Source: JAAKFL01 sp964629645 (GTDB lineage Bacteria; Chlamydiota; Chlamydiia; Chlamydiales; SLFE01). Taken from it: DNA of 54,110 nt. Below, one piece after another: positions 9,052 through 17,577 of the stretch. A program made the position numbers and the translations under genes. Position 1 is the stretch's first letter. Every line of letters begins with the position of its first letter. The DNA lies in the NCBI GenBank assembly GCA_964629645.1, contig CAZVSU010000005.1:1-54110 (forward strand). The letters are read 5' to 3'. Under the pieces are notes generated by a model. The model did not search any database and was not told where the DNA came from. It saw only the letters and a program-made list of their open reading frames with translations.

Positions 9052-9412
9052 CTATATTCTTTTTCGATACATCAATGGCAACGTCAACAATTTTCCCTTC
9101 ACTCCAAAGAAGCTCAAGCCGGTAGCGCTCCCGCACTTCCGAGGTCATTAAATGAACAAAAGCGTCTCCAAAATCGACGACCATCCAATCTGCTCCCCCT
9201 CTTCCTTCAACATGCAAGGCTTTTAGACCTGCTTTTTCCATTTTCTCGATCACCGCATCGCCGATGGCTTGGACATGGCGGTCGACATTTCCTTCTGCTA
9301 TAATAAAATAATCGGGAAGTGTGCTTAGATGCCGAACATCAAGCACAAAAATGTTGACCCCTTTTTTGTCGAAAATTGTTTGAGCAATTAAATCTAAGTC
9401 CTTTTGGTCCAT
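9038..9412 (-). CDS. rsfS: Ribosomal silencing factor RsfS
   Basis: RsfS/YbeB/Iojap family. It binds ribosomal protein uL14 and blocks subunit joining when nutrients are short. The 124-aa protein shows the family signature: DVRHLSTLPDYFIIAEG, NVDRHVQAIGDAV, EGRGGADWMVVDFGDAFVHLM and RERYRLELLW. It starts 4 bp after the nadD stop and runs into fabF. The nadD-rsfS pairing is common in many bacteria. Confidence 0.95.
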   Translation of the reverse strand: MDQKDLDLIAQTIFDKKGVNIFVLDVRHLSTLPDYFIIAEGNVDRHVQAIGDAVIEKMEKAGLKALHVEGRGGADWMVVDFGDAFVHLMTSEVRERYRLELLWSEGKIVDVAIDVSKKNIGEYG

Positions 9413-9416
9413 AAAA

Positions 9417-10016
9417 TTAAGAGTATAACAGATTTTTGTTTATGTAGTCTATAACGTCAAGCGGCATCAATTGGGAGCATTCAAGGCCTTTTTTAATGCG
9501 ATCTCTAATTTCTGTGCTTGATATCTCAATGATTCTTGTTTCCGTATACCCCTCCCTTAAGGCGCTCATGACCATCTGATCACCGGAAACGGTCGCAAAA
9601 GGATCATCTGTATGCCGCCTGCCGACGTATATGGGAACAAGGTCAATCACCTGATGCACATTCTTCCACTTGAAAAATCCATCAGCTGCATCTTCGCCGA
9701 TGATAATAAAAAATTCGTAATCGATGTATTGAGGAATCAGCTCTTGCAAAGTATCGATCGCATAGGAGGTTCCCTCCCGTTTGATTTCCACATCCAAAAC
9801 GTGAAGATCATCAAATGGGGCCGCTGCAAGTTCTGTCATGCGCAATCGATGTTCTGAAGAGGCGTTCACCTCGCCTATTTTGAATGGGTTAATTCCTGTT
9901 GGAATCAGCCATACTTCGTCCAAACCTCTCCGCTCTTTTATGTCGACGGCTAAGTTGAGATGTCCAAAATGAATAGGATCGAACGTGCCTCCATAAAGGC
10001 CGATTTTTTTACTCAT
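9417..10016 (-). CDS. nadD: Nicotinate-nucleotide adenylyltransferase (NadD)
   Basis: Transfers AMP from ATP to nicotinate mononucleotide, making deamido-NAD for NAD synthesis. The nucleotidyltransferase motif GGTFDPIHFGH (residues 9-19) and the ISSTEIR motif (165-171) are intact. The length, 199 aa, is normal. It lies 1 bp after the glnN stop and 4 bp before rsfS, so it is almost certainly co-transcribed with both. Confidence 0.95.
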   Translation of the reverse strand: MSKKIGLYGGTFDPIHFGHLNLAVDIKERRGLDEVWLIPTGINPFKIGEVNASSEHRLRMTELAAAPFDDLHVLDVEIKREGTSYAIDTLQELIPQYIDYEFFIIIGEDAADGFFKWKNVHQVIDLVPIYVGRRHTDDPFATVSGDQMVMSALREGYTETRIIEISSTEIRDRIKKGLECSQLMPLDVIDYINKNLLYS

Positions 10017-10017
10017 A

Positions 10018-12234
10018 TTATTTGGGAAAAAGCAATTCGCGGTATCGCGGCAGAGGCCAGTCGGTACAAAGCATTTCTAAAGTATCGACAGCCCGTCTAA
10101 ATGTGTCCATTGCTTTTGTCAACTCTTTTGAATAAACATCTGCCTTTTTCGGCAGAGAGCTGATTTGACTGGCTGTTTCTCTTTGCTCTTCGAGTTGCGC
10201 AGCAAACTCGATGCTTTCTTCAATCGATTCGCTAAGAGCCTCCAAGATGGCAACCTGATTCGACAGCCCCTTTTTCTTTCCGGTTGCTTCACGGGTTTTG
10301 ACAATACTGCTGGCGATGAGTTTTTGATTTTGGAAGGCCGCCTGGAGCAACTGCGTATAAAAAAGATCTAACATGAGCTTAATTTCGATATCCAAATTCG
10401 TTGTGTAATTTTCGAGAAGGATCTCATAGCGGCTTTTCAGTTCATGTTCGTTGAGGATGCCTCGAAAAGCGCTCACCGATTTTTTATCGATAAAGGCTTT
10501 ATACGCTTCAGGTGCCTTGAGTACATTAGGGAGCCTCCGTTTTTTGGCTTCTTGCAGCCAGTCCTGAGAGTAGTTATCGCCCCCAAAACGAACGCTCTTT
10601 GATTTCTTTAATGATTTTTGAATAATTGGAATCGCCGTTTCAATCAGTTGCTTTCCTGACGCCTTTTTTCCTCTAGGGAGCTGTTTTTCTAATTCATCCA
10701 TCATATGATTCACACTTTCGGCAACAATTGTATTCAAAACTGTAATGGCAAGTGCTGGATTGGCAGAGGAACCGACGGCTCGATACTCGAATTTATTTCC
10801 TGTGAAGGCAAAAGGTGAGGTCCGATTCCTATCGGTATTTCCCTTTGACAGCTCCGGAATGGCATTGAGGCCTAAGTCGTAGCCGCCTTTTGCTTTCGAT
10901 GTTTTGTGATTGCCCTTTTGCTCTATATCGAGAAGAAGCGCCTCCAGCGCATCACCCAGATAGACAGAAATGATTGCCGGCGGTGCCTCGTGCCCTCCAA
11001 GACGACAGTCGTTTGAAAGAGACCCGATAGACGCCCGTAAAAGGACAGGATGCTCTTGGATGGCATCTAAAATCGCCGCTAAAAGAATAATAAAATGAAA
11101 ATTGTTTTCCGGAGTGTCTGTCGGATCAAGGAGGTTGATTTGAGTATCGGTCATGATCGACCAGTTGGCATGTTTTCCTGAACCATTCAAATCATGAAAA
11201 GGTTTTTCGTGTAACAAACACGACAACTGATGCTTCTCAGCCGTTTGCCGCATGAGCTCCATCATTAAAATATTGTGATCGACAGCTGCAGAAGACTTTT
11301 CAAACACATGGGCGACTTCATGCTGTGAAGGTGCCACCTCATTGTGTCTTGTCTTCACGGGAATCCCCAGCTCTAAGGCCTTAGATTCAAAATCATGCAT
11401 AAAGCTCAAAATTTTATCTTTGACAGATGCAAAATAGTGGTCTTGAAGCTCTTGTCCTTTAGGTGACGGAGCGCCGAATAAGGTTCTCCCTGTCAAAACT
11501 AGGTCCGGCCGACGATTTTTTAGAGCACGGTCGATCACAAAGTATTCTTGCTCTAGCCCTAAAGTAGTGAAGATCGATGAACATTTAAGACCTGTCTGCC
11601 TCAGGACGCGCATGACCGCTTTACCGAGAGCCTCTTCTGATCTTAAGAGAGGTATTTTATAGTCGAGGACGTCCCCTGTCCAAGAAAAAAAGACCGATGG
11701 TATGCACAAAGTGACGCCATCGCCTCCTTTCCAAACAAATGCAGGAGAAGTCGGATCCCACCCTGTATAGCCCCTTGCCTCATAGGTTGACCTAAGTCCC
11801 CCCGAGGGAAAGGACGAGGCGTCAGGTTCGCCTTGAATCAGCTGTTTTCCGGTAAACTTTTCGACCACTGAATCCGATGTTGTGCTCCATTCAATAAAAG
11901 AATCGTGCTTTTCAGCAGAGGCTCCGGTTAAAGGATAAAACAAATGGCAAAAATGTGTGGCCCCATGATGAAGCGCCCATTCTTTCATCGCAACTGCGAT
12001 CGTGTCTGCATATTGAGGGTTTATTTTTTGAGTCCCCTCCGAAGCCTTCGACAAATTTTCAAAGATTTCAGGAGGGAGCATTTTCTGCATCACATTTCGA
12101 TTGAAGACATATTTTCCGAACCGTTCTGATGGCGACTCCAAAGATATTCCTCCATTTTCACGTGGTAAATTTACCCAAAATTCTCTGTCTGAGTCACTTG
12201 TTGGTCTTGATATTGATTTTTGTCGAGATGCCAT
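10018..12234 (-). CDS. glnN: Glutamine synthetase, type III
   Basis: Large GSIII-type glutamine synthetase making glutamine from glutamate, ammonia and ATP. Family features include GYTGWDPTSPAF, LGLEQEYFVID, RHNEVAPSQHEVAHVFE, the ATP-binding NGSGKHANWS and the GSIII C-terminal helical extension. The frame extends to 12285, but I prefer the ATG at 12234 (738 aa; MASRQKS). It has an AGGGGGGA ribosome site about 9 nt upstream, while the ATG at 12285 has AGGA only 1 nt away. GSIII is best known from Bacteroides and cyanobacteria. It heads the block that continues into nadD. Confidence 0.93.
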   Translation of the reverse strand: MASRQKSISRPTSDSDREFWVNLPRENGGISLESPSERFGKYVFNRNVMQKMLPPEIFENLSKASEGTQKINPQYADTIAVAMKEWALHHGATHFCHLFYPLTGASAEKHDSFIEWSTTSDSVVEKFTGKQLIQGEPDASSFPSGGLRSTYEARGYTGWDPTSPAFVWKGGDGVTLCIPSVFFSWTGDVLDYKIPLLRSEEALGKAVMRVLRQTGLKCSSIFTTLGLEQEYFVIDRALKNRRPDLVLTGRTLFGAPSPKGQELQDHYFASVKDKILSFMHDFESKALELGIPVKTRHNEVAPSQHEVAHVFEKSSAAVDHNILMMELMRQTAEKHQLSCLLHEKPFHDLNGSGKHANWSIMTDTQINLLDPTDTPENNFHFIILLAAILDAIQEHPVLLRASIGSLSNDCRLGGHEAPPAIISVYLGDALEALLLDIEQKGNHKTSKAKGGYDLGLNAIPELSKGNTDRNRTSPFAFTGNKFEYRAVGSSANPALAITVLNTIVAESVNHMMDELEKQLPRGKKASGKQLIETAIPIIQKSLKKSKSVRFGGDNYSQDWLQEAKKRRLPNVLKAPEAYKAFIDKKSVSAFRGILNEHELKSRYEILLENYTTNLDIEIKLMLDLFYTQLLQAAFQNQKLIASSIVKTREATGKKKGLSNQVAILEALSESIEESIEFAAQLEEQRETASQISSLPKKADVYSKELTKAMDTFRRAVDTLEMLCTDWPLPRYRELLFPK

Positions 12235-12438
12235 AAAGACATTCCCCCCTCTGTTTAAGGACAGAGTATCCAAAAAAGAGAGCATTCCTGCAAGAAGAAT
12301 TTTGATAGTTGAATCTCCCGATGGCTAAAGCCAGGGGATTGCATCGCGATTTCGGTTAAAATCCAACTTCGAAGATAAAATCTTTTGTGAGAAAGAAAAT
12401 TAAGCGACAGTATGGGTTGACCCGATCAAAATCGATTG

Positions 12439-12479
12439 AAAACCCTTCAAAAAGCAGGTGTGATCAAGAGAAAGGGTTA
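12439..12479 (-). terminator. Weak terminator-like stem after the coiled-coil gene
   Basis: On the minus strand AACCCTT and AAGGGTT form a 7-bp stem with a loop of about 24 nt, followed by TTTTCAAT. It overlaps the stop codon of the coiled-coil gene and could end that transcript before glnN. The long loop and short T-run make it doubtful. The rest of the 12286-12476 gap holds no gene. Confidence 0.3.
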
Positions 12480-14132
12480 AATTTTATTAGACAGCTCTTT
12501 GATTCTTTTTTCTATGAGCTGAATTTCCCGATCAACGTCTGCGAGACGTTCTTTTTCCTGCTCTTGCAGTTCACTCTGTTTGAGAGCCTGCTCAAAATCC
12601 AAACCGGACGAGCCACTTGCCTTGCGATAGTCTTCCAACTGCTCCCTGATGACCTTCCGTTTCTTCTTAAATTCCTTTAAAAGCTCCTGGAGTTGATCAT
12701 ACGCTTCTCGATCATCTTCGGAAAGATTGGCAACCTTAAGTTTAGACATCTGGTCATCGAGAAGCCTCAACTGCCTTTCGATATCCTGGGTCTGGTATTT
12801 GGTTAATTGGAGAGCATGCAAATCGGATTCTAGTTGCTCCTTGCGTGCATTCGTGGCCTCGAGAGGCTGAGAGGAGGCGTTCTTTACGAGAGTCTCAAGC
12901 TCTGCGAATTTCTCGTTGAAGTAGGCTTTTTGTTCCTCTTCGATCTGCTTCTGTTTGTCGCGCTTATCCTTCTGGAGTGCGGCTGCCTTCTCTGCTTGGC
13001 GAGAGCGAAGATGATTTAAACGAGAGCGAAGACGCTTGACATCTTCACGACTGAGGCGCAACTCTCTCATTGATTGATTGATTTCATCCAAAGAGGAGAA
13101 AAGTGCTGCGTCGTTCAGTTCACCTGCTTCATATTGTGTTTCGATCTCATCGATTCTGGGTTCAATTCTAGCCGCTTCTTCTTTAAAAGTGGCATGCAGC
13201 TCAGCACGCTCTTTCTTTCTTCCCTTTTCGATCTTCTTTATGCGATCCCAACACTCGCTGAGTTTCATTCGGGTCTTGTTAAAGGACTGTGTATTGAGCG
13301 TCAGCACCTTAGCCATGTTCTGTAGAGATTTGATCTCGTCCCTTAAGAAATAAAGAGGCTCAGAAAAAGTTTCTGCAGAAAAATAATTCTCAATAAACTG
13401 GTCGATATCTTGCGTGAAATTTTGGCTGATGGTTTTGATCAGCTCTTTGCGTCTTGGAAAGACAGAGTCGCCGGCTTTTGAAAGCTGCTGGAAGAACGCA
13501 TTTTTAAATCGAATACGCATATCTGTTTTGATCAGCTCTTTCCTGAGCGCGTTGATTCTTGCAGCAAAAGAGTTGAGGAGGGAAAGTTCTTGCTGAATGA
13601 ATTTATAGTCGTCGATTTTCCCCTGCATGAATTTAGCTGAGGGGTCAAATTCGATGGCAGGGCCAAATTGCTTTGGATCGGACATCTTTTCGAGGTCTTG
13701 CTCTAGAGCACTGATTGCCAGCTTAATTTGCTCTGCTGCAAATGCGCTTTGTTCGTCGAGCACTTCTTTTAGCCGGTGAGCTTCTTTAGAGAGTTCAATG
13801 TATTTTGACCAGAGATGGGACCGCACGGCGAAGGAGAGATTTTCTTCCTTGAAAAGAGCCAGGCAAAGTTTTCTCGCTTCCCAAAAATTGCGAAAAGAAG
13901 GGGAACCGCCTTCTGAAATGGACGTTTCCATAAACTGAAGGATTGTTGAAATTTTATTTTCAGGTGTTTCGTGCGTCTCTAGCTCTTTTTGAAACTCTGA
14001 AAAGACGCCTCTCTTTTTTTCCGACTCTAGCTCCCTATCCGACTGCTCTTTGGACATGTTGGATTCTTGCCCTCCCTCTTCTTCTGATAGGCATGCCACA
14101 TTTTCGCTTTTTTCATCATTAGGTTGGCCCAT
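12477..14132 (-). CDS. Long coiled-coil protein, function unknown
   Basis: I do not recognise a catalytic family. The N-terminal 60 residues are acidic and low-complexity. The rest is dominated by long charged helices with heptad-like patterning, strongest in the last 250 residues, which resemble an SMC-type coiled coil. There is no signal peptide or membrane segment. The frame opens at 14180. I prefer the ATG at 14132 (MGQPNDEKSE, 551 aa), preceded by AAGAAGAGACG. It sits between miaA and the rsfS/fabF block, where Chlamydia also has a large uncharacterised gene (CT768 as I recall), so it may be the orthologue. The repeated short-helix layout also recalls DUF349 proteins. Confidence 0.7.
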   Translation of the reverse strand: MGQPNDEKSENVACLSEEEGGQESNMSKEQSDRELESEKKRGVFSEFQKELETHETPENKISTILQFMETSISEGGSPSFRNFWEARKLCLALFKEENLSFAVRSHLWSKYIELSKEAHRLKEVLDEQSAFAAEQIKLAISALEQDLEKMSDPKQFGPAIEFDPSAKFMQGKIDDYKFIQQELSLLNSFAARINALRKELIKTDMRIRFKNAFFQQLSKAGDSVFPRRKELIKTISQNFTQDIDQFIENYFSAETFSEPLYFLRDEIKSLQNMAKVLTLNTQSFNKTRMKLSECWDRIKKIEKGRKKERAELHATFKEEAARIEPRIDEIETQYEAGELNDAALFSSLDEINQSMRELRLSREDVKRLRSRLNHLRSRQAEKAAALQKDKRDKQKQIEEEQKAYFNEKFAELETLVKNASSQPLEATNARKEQLESDLHALQLTKYQTQDIERQLRLLDDQMSKLKVANLSEDDREAYDQLQELLKEFKKKRKVIREQLEDYRKASGSSGLDFEQALKQSELQEQEKERLADVDREIQLIEKRIKELSNKI

Positions 14133-14246
14133 AAAACGTCTCTTCTTTACTGATTGGCAAACCCCTAATAAGATTCGCAATCTTAGGCGCGGGGCGATTT
14201 ACTCTTAAATCATACCTAAATCAACAATTTCCGCAAAGAAGAAAGG

Positions 14247-15278
14247 CTATCTCGCCTCGAGATCATTGATGATCATATCCATTGCCGTTTCGGGATCGTG
14301 AAGGTCGAGATCTAACCAACTGAATAGCCCCTCGCGCCGAAACCAGGTCAACTGCCTTTTGGCATAGCGGCGTGAGACTTTTTTGAACTCGTCGACAAAC
14401 TTCAAATAATCCCCCCGAGACCGGTTCCCTGCGAGAAAATCAAGGGCCTGCCGATATCCGATGGCTTGAGAGGCCGACGGGTTGTCACAAAGCCCATGGT
14501 CTTCGAGCCAATCCACCTCCTCGAGCAGGCCATGGGAAAGCATTTTTTCGCAACGATCTTCAATTCTTCGATAGAGCGTTGATCTTGGGCGATTGAGAAA
14601 CCAACAACGAAAGTCGTATCCTTTCGGGATCAGTCGGCTTTTCCAGTTGTGGCGACTCACCTTTTCGCCGGTCAATTCAATAATTTCCAAAGCCCGGATG
14701 ATCTTCTGTCTGTCGTGGCATGAAATCGTAAGAGCGTATTCCTTATCGAGCTGACAAAGTCTATCATACATGACGTCAGCCCCTTCTTGTGAAAATTTTT
14801 CTTCCAAACGTCTCCTTAATTCAGGAACTGAAGGAGGACCGCTTGGAGGGCCATAGAGGAGAGCGTGCAGATAAAATCCCGAGCCGCCCACAACGATTGG
14901 TATGCGACCGGCGCTGTGGACCATTTCAAGCGCATGCTTAGCTTCAAAATAAAAATCAACGACATTAAATGTCTCCCATACGTCTCGAATATCAATCAGA
15001 TGATGAGGCACGCGCACTCTTTCGCGAGGAAGCGGCTTCGCTGTTCCTATATTCATACCGCGATAAACCTGTACTGAGTCCGCAGAGATAATGTCTCCTT
15101 CGATCGCCTCTGCGAGCATCATTCCAAGGGCTGATTTGCCGCAGCATGTCGGGCCTGAAAGGACAATAACGATCGGTTTTTTTTCAGATGAAGGAGGAGG
15201 GACGAGCTTTTCTTGAACGAAAGAATCGGGAAAAAATAGGCCCTGAAGATGTTTTTTGCACGATGTTCCACTATTCAC
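14247..15278 (-). CDS. miaA: tRNA dimethylallyltransferase (MiaA)
   Basis: Adds the dimethylallyl group to A37 of tRNAs reading UNN codons, the substrate that MiaB (also in this window) then methylthiolates. P-loop SGPTCCGKSA at 41-50 and the DSVQVYRGMNIGTAKP segment near 67-82 are diagnostic. The tRNA-contact region WFLNRPR and the C-terminal RYAKRQLTWFRRE are present. At 343 aa it carries about 34 extra N-terminal residues ahead of the P-loop strand. The start is a GTG with a weak ribosome site, so the true start could lie slightly downstream. Confidence 0.95.
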   Translation of the reverse strand: MNSGTSCKKHLQGLFFPDSFVQEKLVPPPSSEKKPIVIVLSGPTCCGKSALGMMLAEAIEGDIISADSVQVYRGMNIGTAKPLPRERVRVPHHLIDIRDVWETFNVVDFYFEAKHALEMVHSAGRIPIVVGGSGFYLHALLYGPPSGPPSVPELRRRLEEKFSQEGADVMYDRLCQLDKEYALTISCHDRQKIIRALEIIELTGEKVSRHNWKSRLIPKGYDFRCWFLNRPRSTLYRRIEDRCEKMLSHGLLEEVDWLEDHGLCDNPSASQAIGYRQALDFLAGNRSRGDYLKFVDEFKKVSRRYAKRQLTWFRREGLFSWLDLDLHDPETAMDMIINDLEAR

Positions 15279-15347
15279 AAAACGTCACTTTCGTTCGATT
15301 GTTTGGGCAACGTAAGGAACCAGTCTCTCGAAGAGGAGGGCAACGGA

Positions 15348-15440
15348 ATGTCTGATAGGATGCTTCGCCGAACTCTTCATTCGTCAAGCCGCAATCATTT
15401 GATTGGGAACACTCCAATCCCCTTTCTTAACTCGATTTAA
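15348..15440 (+). CDS. Possible 30-aa small ORF
   Basis: An ATG at 15348 has a strong GAGGAGGG ribosome site 7 nt upstream and opens 30 codons (MSDRMLRRTL...). It lies antisense in the gap between miaA and rsbV, which has no other feature. The peptide is basic and matches nothing I know. It may simply be chance; no plus-strand promoter or terminator is obvious. Confidence 0.15.
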   Translation: MSDRMLRRTLHSSSRNHLIGNTPIPFLNSI

Positions 15441-15468
15441 GTAAGGTTCATGGCGAGTATAGGGAAAC

Positions 15469-15813
15469 TTAAAATTTATTCAAAGCATCCTGTTCAGTGG
15501 AGGAAAAATCGATGACGTGGTCGAATCCGGACATTTTCAAAATATCCATAACATTTGTATTGATCTCGCAAACGACGAGTTTTCCCGATAGCATTTTGAG
15601 TTTTTTTGTTGTGCGAAGCAAAAGACGCATACCAACGCTGCTGAGGTAGTCGACTTGCGAGAAGTTGAGAACCAGGTTGTGATGTCCTTCGCTGATATAG
15701 TTAAAAATCTGCTTTTCTACGTCGACAGATGAAATTGCATCGAGCCTTCCTTTGATCGCAAGTACGAGGATTTCTCCTGAGATTTTTTCCTCAATAGCCA
15801 CTGAATCTTCCAT
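15469..15813 (-). CDS. Anti-sigma factor antagonist, STAS domain (RsbV-like)
   Basis: Single STAS domain (114 aa) of the RsbV/SpoIIAA family. Such proteins are phosphorylated by an RsbW-type kinase and in the unphosphorylated form sequester it. The likely phospho-acceptor is Ser59 in VDYLSSVGMRLLL. The start (ATG at 15813) has GAGGGTGTT directly upstream. A sigma-66-type promoter lies about 40 nt upstream. Chlamydia has an rsbV paralogue beside miaA as I recall, so the position is conserved. Its kinase partner is not in the window. Confidence 0.9.
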   Translation of the reverse strand: MEDSVAIEEKISGEILVLAIKGRLDAISSVDVEKQIFNYISEGHHNLVLNFSQVDYLSSVGMRLLLRTTKKLKMLSGKLVVCEINTNVMDILKMSGFDHVIDFSSTEQDALNKF

Positions 15814-15853
15814 AACACCCTCATTTGGGAGATTTTTACTCTCCTAATTCTTT

Positions 15854-15883
15854 TTTATAATTGTCTTTTCTAGGGATTGTCAA
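15854..15883 (-). promoter_or_regulatory. Probable promoter of the rsbV-like gene
   Basis: On the minus strand a perfect -35 box TTGACA is followed by an 18-nt spacer and TATAAA (or 17 nt and TTATAA). The predicted transcript would have a leader of about 35 nt containing a small GGAGA/TCTCC hairpin before the GAGGGTG ribosome site. Confidence 0.6.
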
Positions 15884-16154
15884 TCATTCTTTTACGATGA
15901 GAGCGCTCGTGGCTTTTCAAAAATTGACGCGCCGCTTAAAAAAAAATCATACTTAAATCACACAAAATGAATAGGCCACGAATTTTTTAAACGGCGCCTT
16001 CAACACCTGAGCAGATAGACGTTGGCCCAAACTGATGGCAATGTAACGCTGAAACGTTGTTTTTTAACGACTTAGTGATTTTATTTTTTTCTTGAGTAAA
16101 AATCATTTTTTGATAAGGTCGGGTTAGAAGCGATTATTAACAAATTGAGGTATT
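15884..16154. other. AT-rich divergent intergenic region, rsbV / ssb
   Basis: With the promoter above this completes the 341-bp gap between two divergent genes. I see no gene or RNA. Near the ssb end, TTGATA followed by 17 nt and ATTATT could be a weak plus-strand promoter giving a very short leader. The ribosome site TTGAGG precedes the ssb ATG. Confidence 0.4.
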
Positions 16155-16523
16155 ATGGCTTCCCTAAACAAGGTCATCATCGCTGGACGCTTAACAAAAA
16201 AACCGGAACTAAGAAAGACGCCAAACGGTGTTGCAGTGACAGATCTTCTTGTAGCGCTCAATCGCGACTATATCAATTTGAACGGAGAAAAACAACAAGA
16301 AGCATGTTTTGTTGATGTTGTGGTGTGGGGCAAGCAAGCTGAAACTTGTGTTGACGCACTCGATGTTTCCTCCTCAGTTCTGATTGAAGGTCGCCTTCAA
16401 CTTGACGTTTGGTTCTCAAAAGATGGAGACAAGCGGTGCAAGCTGCGCGTTGCAGCAGAAAGAGTACAATTTCTAGACAAAAAGCCCGCCGAATCAAAAG
16501 TGACAAAGGCGAGCTTTTCGTAA
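16155..16523 (+). CDS. ssb: Single-stranded DNA-binding protein, short form
   Basis: One OB-fold SSB domain: NKVIIAGRLTKKPELRKTPNG at the N-terminus, an ALNRDY segment, FVDVVVWGKQAE, and SSVLIEGRLQLDVW. Such proteins coat single-stranded DNA during replication, repair and recombination. The protein ends at residue 122 with KVTKASFS directly after the OB domain. The flexible linker and acidic DDDIPF-type tip that normally recruits partner proteins are absent. This suggests a secondary or specialised SSB paralogue, or a truncated one. It stands alone and converges on rpsI 15 bp downstream. Confidence 0.88.
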   Translation: MASLNKVIIAGRLTKKPELRKTPNGVAVTDLLVALNRDYINLNGEKQQEACFVDVVVWGKQAETCVDALDVSSSVLIEGRLQLDVWFSKDGDKRCKLRVAAERVQFLDKKPAESKVTKASFS

Positions 16524-16538
16524 TAAAGAAGAAGTCGG

Positions 16539-16946
16539 TTACCGTTTTGAATACTGGTAGCGCTTTCTAGCGCCGGCAAGTCCGTATTTTTTACGTTCTT
16601 TGCGTCTCGGGTCTCGAGTCAGATAACCAAGACTCTTGAGGTCTTGCCGCGAGTCAGGATTTTCCTCGACAAGAGCCCGAGAAATTCCAAGGCGTACTGC
16701 TTGCCACTGCGACTCGATGCCTCCTCCTCTCACACGAATGATCATGTCGTAGCGGGCTAATGCATCGAACTTTTCAAGAGGAGACAGCAAACTTTTTCTT
16801 TGAAATTCGACTGGAAAATAATCTTCCAGGGTCCGCGAATTGATATCGATTTTCCCGGTCCCCGGCCTTAATCTTACTGAGGCAACAGCTGACTTACGTC
16901 GGCCGGTCGCGACATATTCTTCAAGTTTTTCTTTCTCTTTTACCAT
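16539..16946 (-). CDS. rpsI: 30S ribosomal protein S9 (uS9)
   Basis: Ribosomal protein uS9, part of the 30S head near the P site. The 135-aa protein has YVATGRRKSAVASVRLRPG, the central IRVRGGG and the conserved C-terminal tail that reaches the tRNA, RKKYGLAGARKRYQYSKR. It follows rplM by 9 bp, the usual rplM-rpsI operon. Confidence 0.98.
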   Translation of the reverse strand: MVKEKEKLEEYVATGRRKSAVASVRLRPGTGKIDINSRTLEDYFPVEFQRKSLLSPLEKFDALARYDMIIRVRGGGIESQWQAVRLGISRALVEENPDSRQDLKSLGYLTRDPRRKERKKYGLAGARKRYQYSKR

Positions 16947-16955
16947 AGATAGTCC

Positions 16956-17411
16956 TTAGATGTTCACTTTGATGGGCTGTTGCGCATCCATTCCATGTTT
17001 TTCTCCAGCGAAAACGCGCACGCGAGTCGCCATCCTGCGGCCAATCCTTGTCTTTGGAAGCATTCCATTCACAGCGTGTCGAATGACCAAATCGGGACGT
17101 CTCGCTTTCATCGTTTCAAAATCGGTGACTTTCATTCCCCCGGTGTAACCGGTGTAATGACGGTAAATTTTTTGGGCTTCTTTATTACCGGTCAAACGAA
17201 TTTTGTTGGCATTGATGACGATCACCCCGTCTCCTCCGTCAACGTGCGGAGTGTAGTCGGTTTTATGTTTTCCTCGCAAAATTTTGGCGATTTCAGAGCA
17301 GAAACGACCAAGCGTCTTCCCCTTGGCATCAAGAATCCACCAAGAACGCTTTGTGTCTTCTTTCCGTTTCAAAAAAGTTTTCTGGAGTTTCGCTTTTTGA
17401 TGATACTTCAT
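16956..17411 (-). CDS. rplM: 50S ribosomal protein L13 (uL13)
   Basis: Ribosomal protein uL13, an early-assembling 50S protein. Visible segments are SWWILDAKGKTLGRFCSEIAKILRGKH, the YTPHVDGGDGVIVINANKI core and RIGRRMATRVRVFAGEKH. The 151-aa length is typical. First gene of the rplM-rpsI operon; a good promoter lies about 40 nt upstream. Confidence 0.98.
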   Translation of the reverse strand: MKYHQKAKLQKTFLKRKEDTKRSWWILDAKGKTLGRFCSEIAKILRGKHKTDYTPHVDGGDGVIVINANKIRLTGNKEAQKIYRHYTGYTGGMKVTDFETMKARRPDLVIRHAVNGMLPKTRIGRRMATRVRVFAGEKHGMDAQQPIKVNI

Positions 17412-17447
17412 TCCGGTAAACCTTAATTTTCGTCGTTTAAAGCATTT

Positions 17448-17476
17448 ATGTTACCCGTTTCCCCTCTTTTTGCCAA
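17448..17476 (-). promoter_or_regulatory. rplM: Probable rplM-rpsI promoter
   Basis: Minus-strand TTGGCA, 17-nt spacer, TAACAT. The start point would lie about 30 nt before the rplM ATG. It is well placed for the operon and close to the sigma-66/sigma-70 consensus at both boxes. Confidence 0.5.
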
Positions 17477-17577
17477 GAGAAAGTTTATTTCCCTTAAGCG
17501 CCGCGTCGACTCGCGACTTTCTTTTTTTCGCCGGATTGATTATTCTTTCATCTTTTAATCATCACTTTAGGGGCGCT

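Noticed and set aside
12286..12476. Sigma-54 promoter ahead of glutamine synthetase
   Set aside because: I looked for a TGGCAC-N5-TTGCA element on the minus strand and found no convincing match.
17470..17577. Upstream start of miaB with 36 extra residues
   Set aside because: It has no family support and overlaps the rplM promoter region; the ATG at 17578 has an AGGGGC ribosome site.
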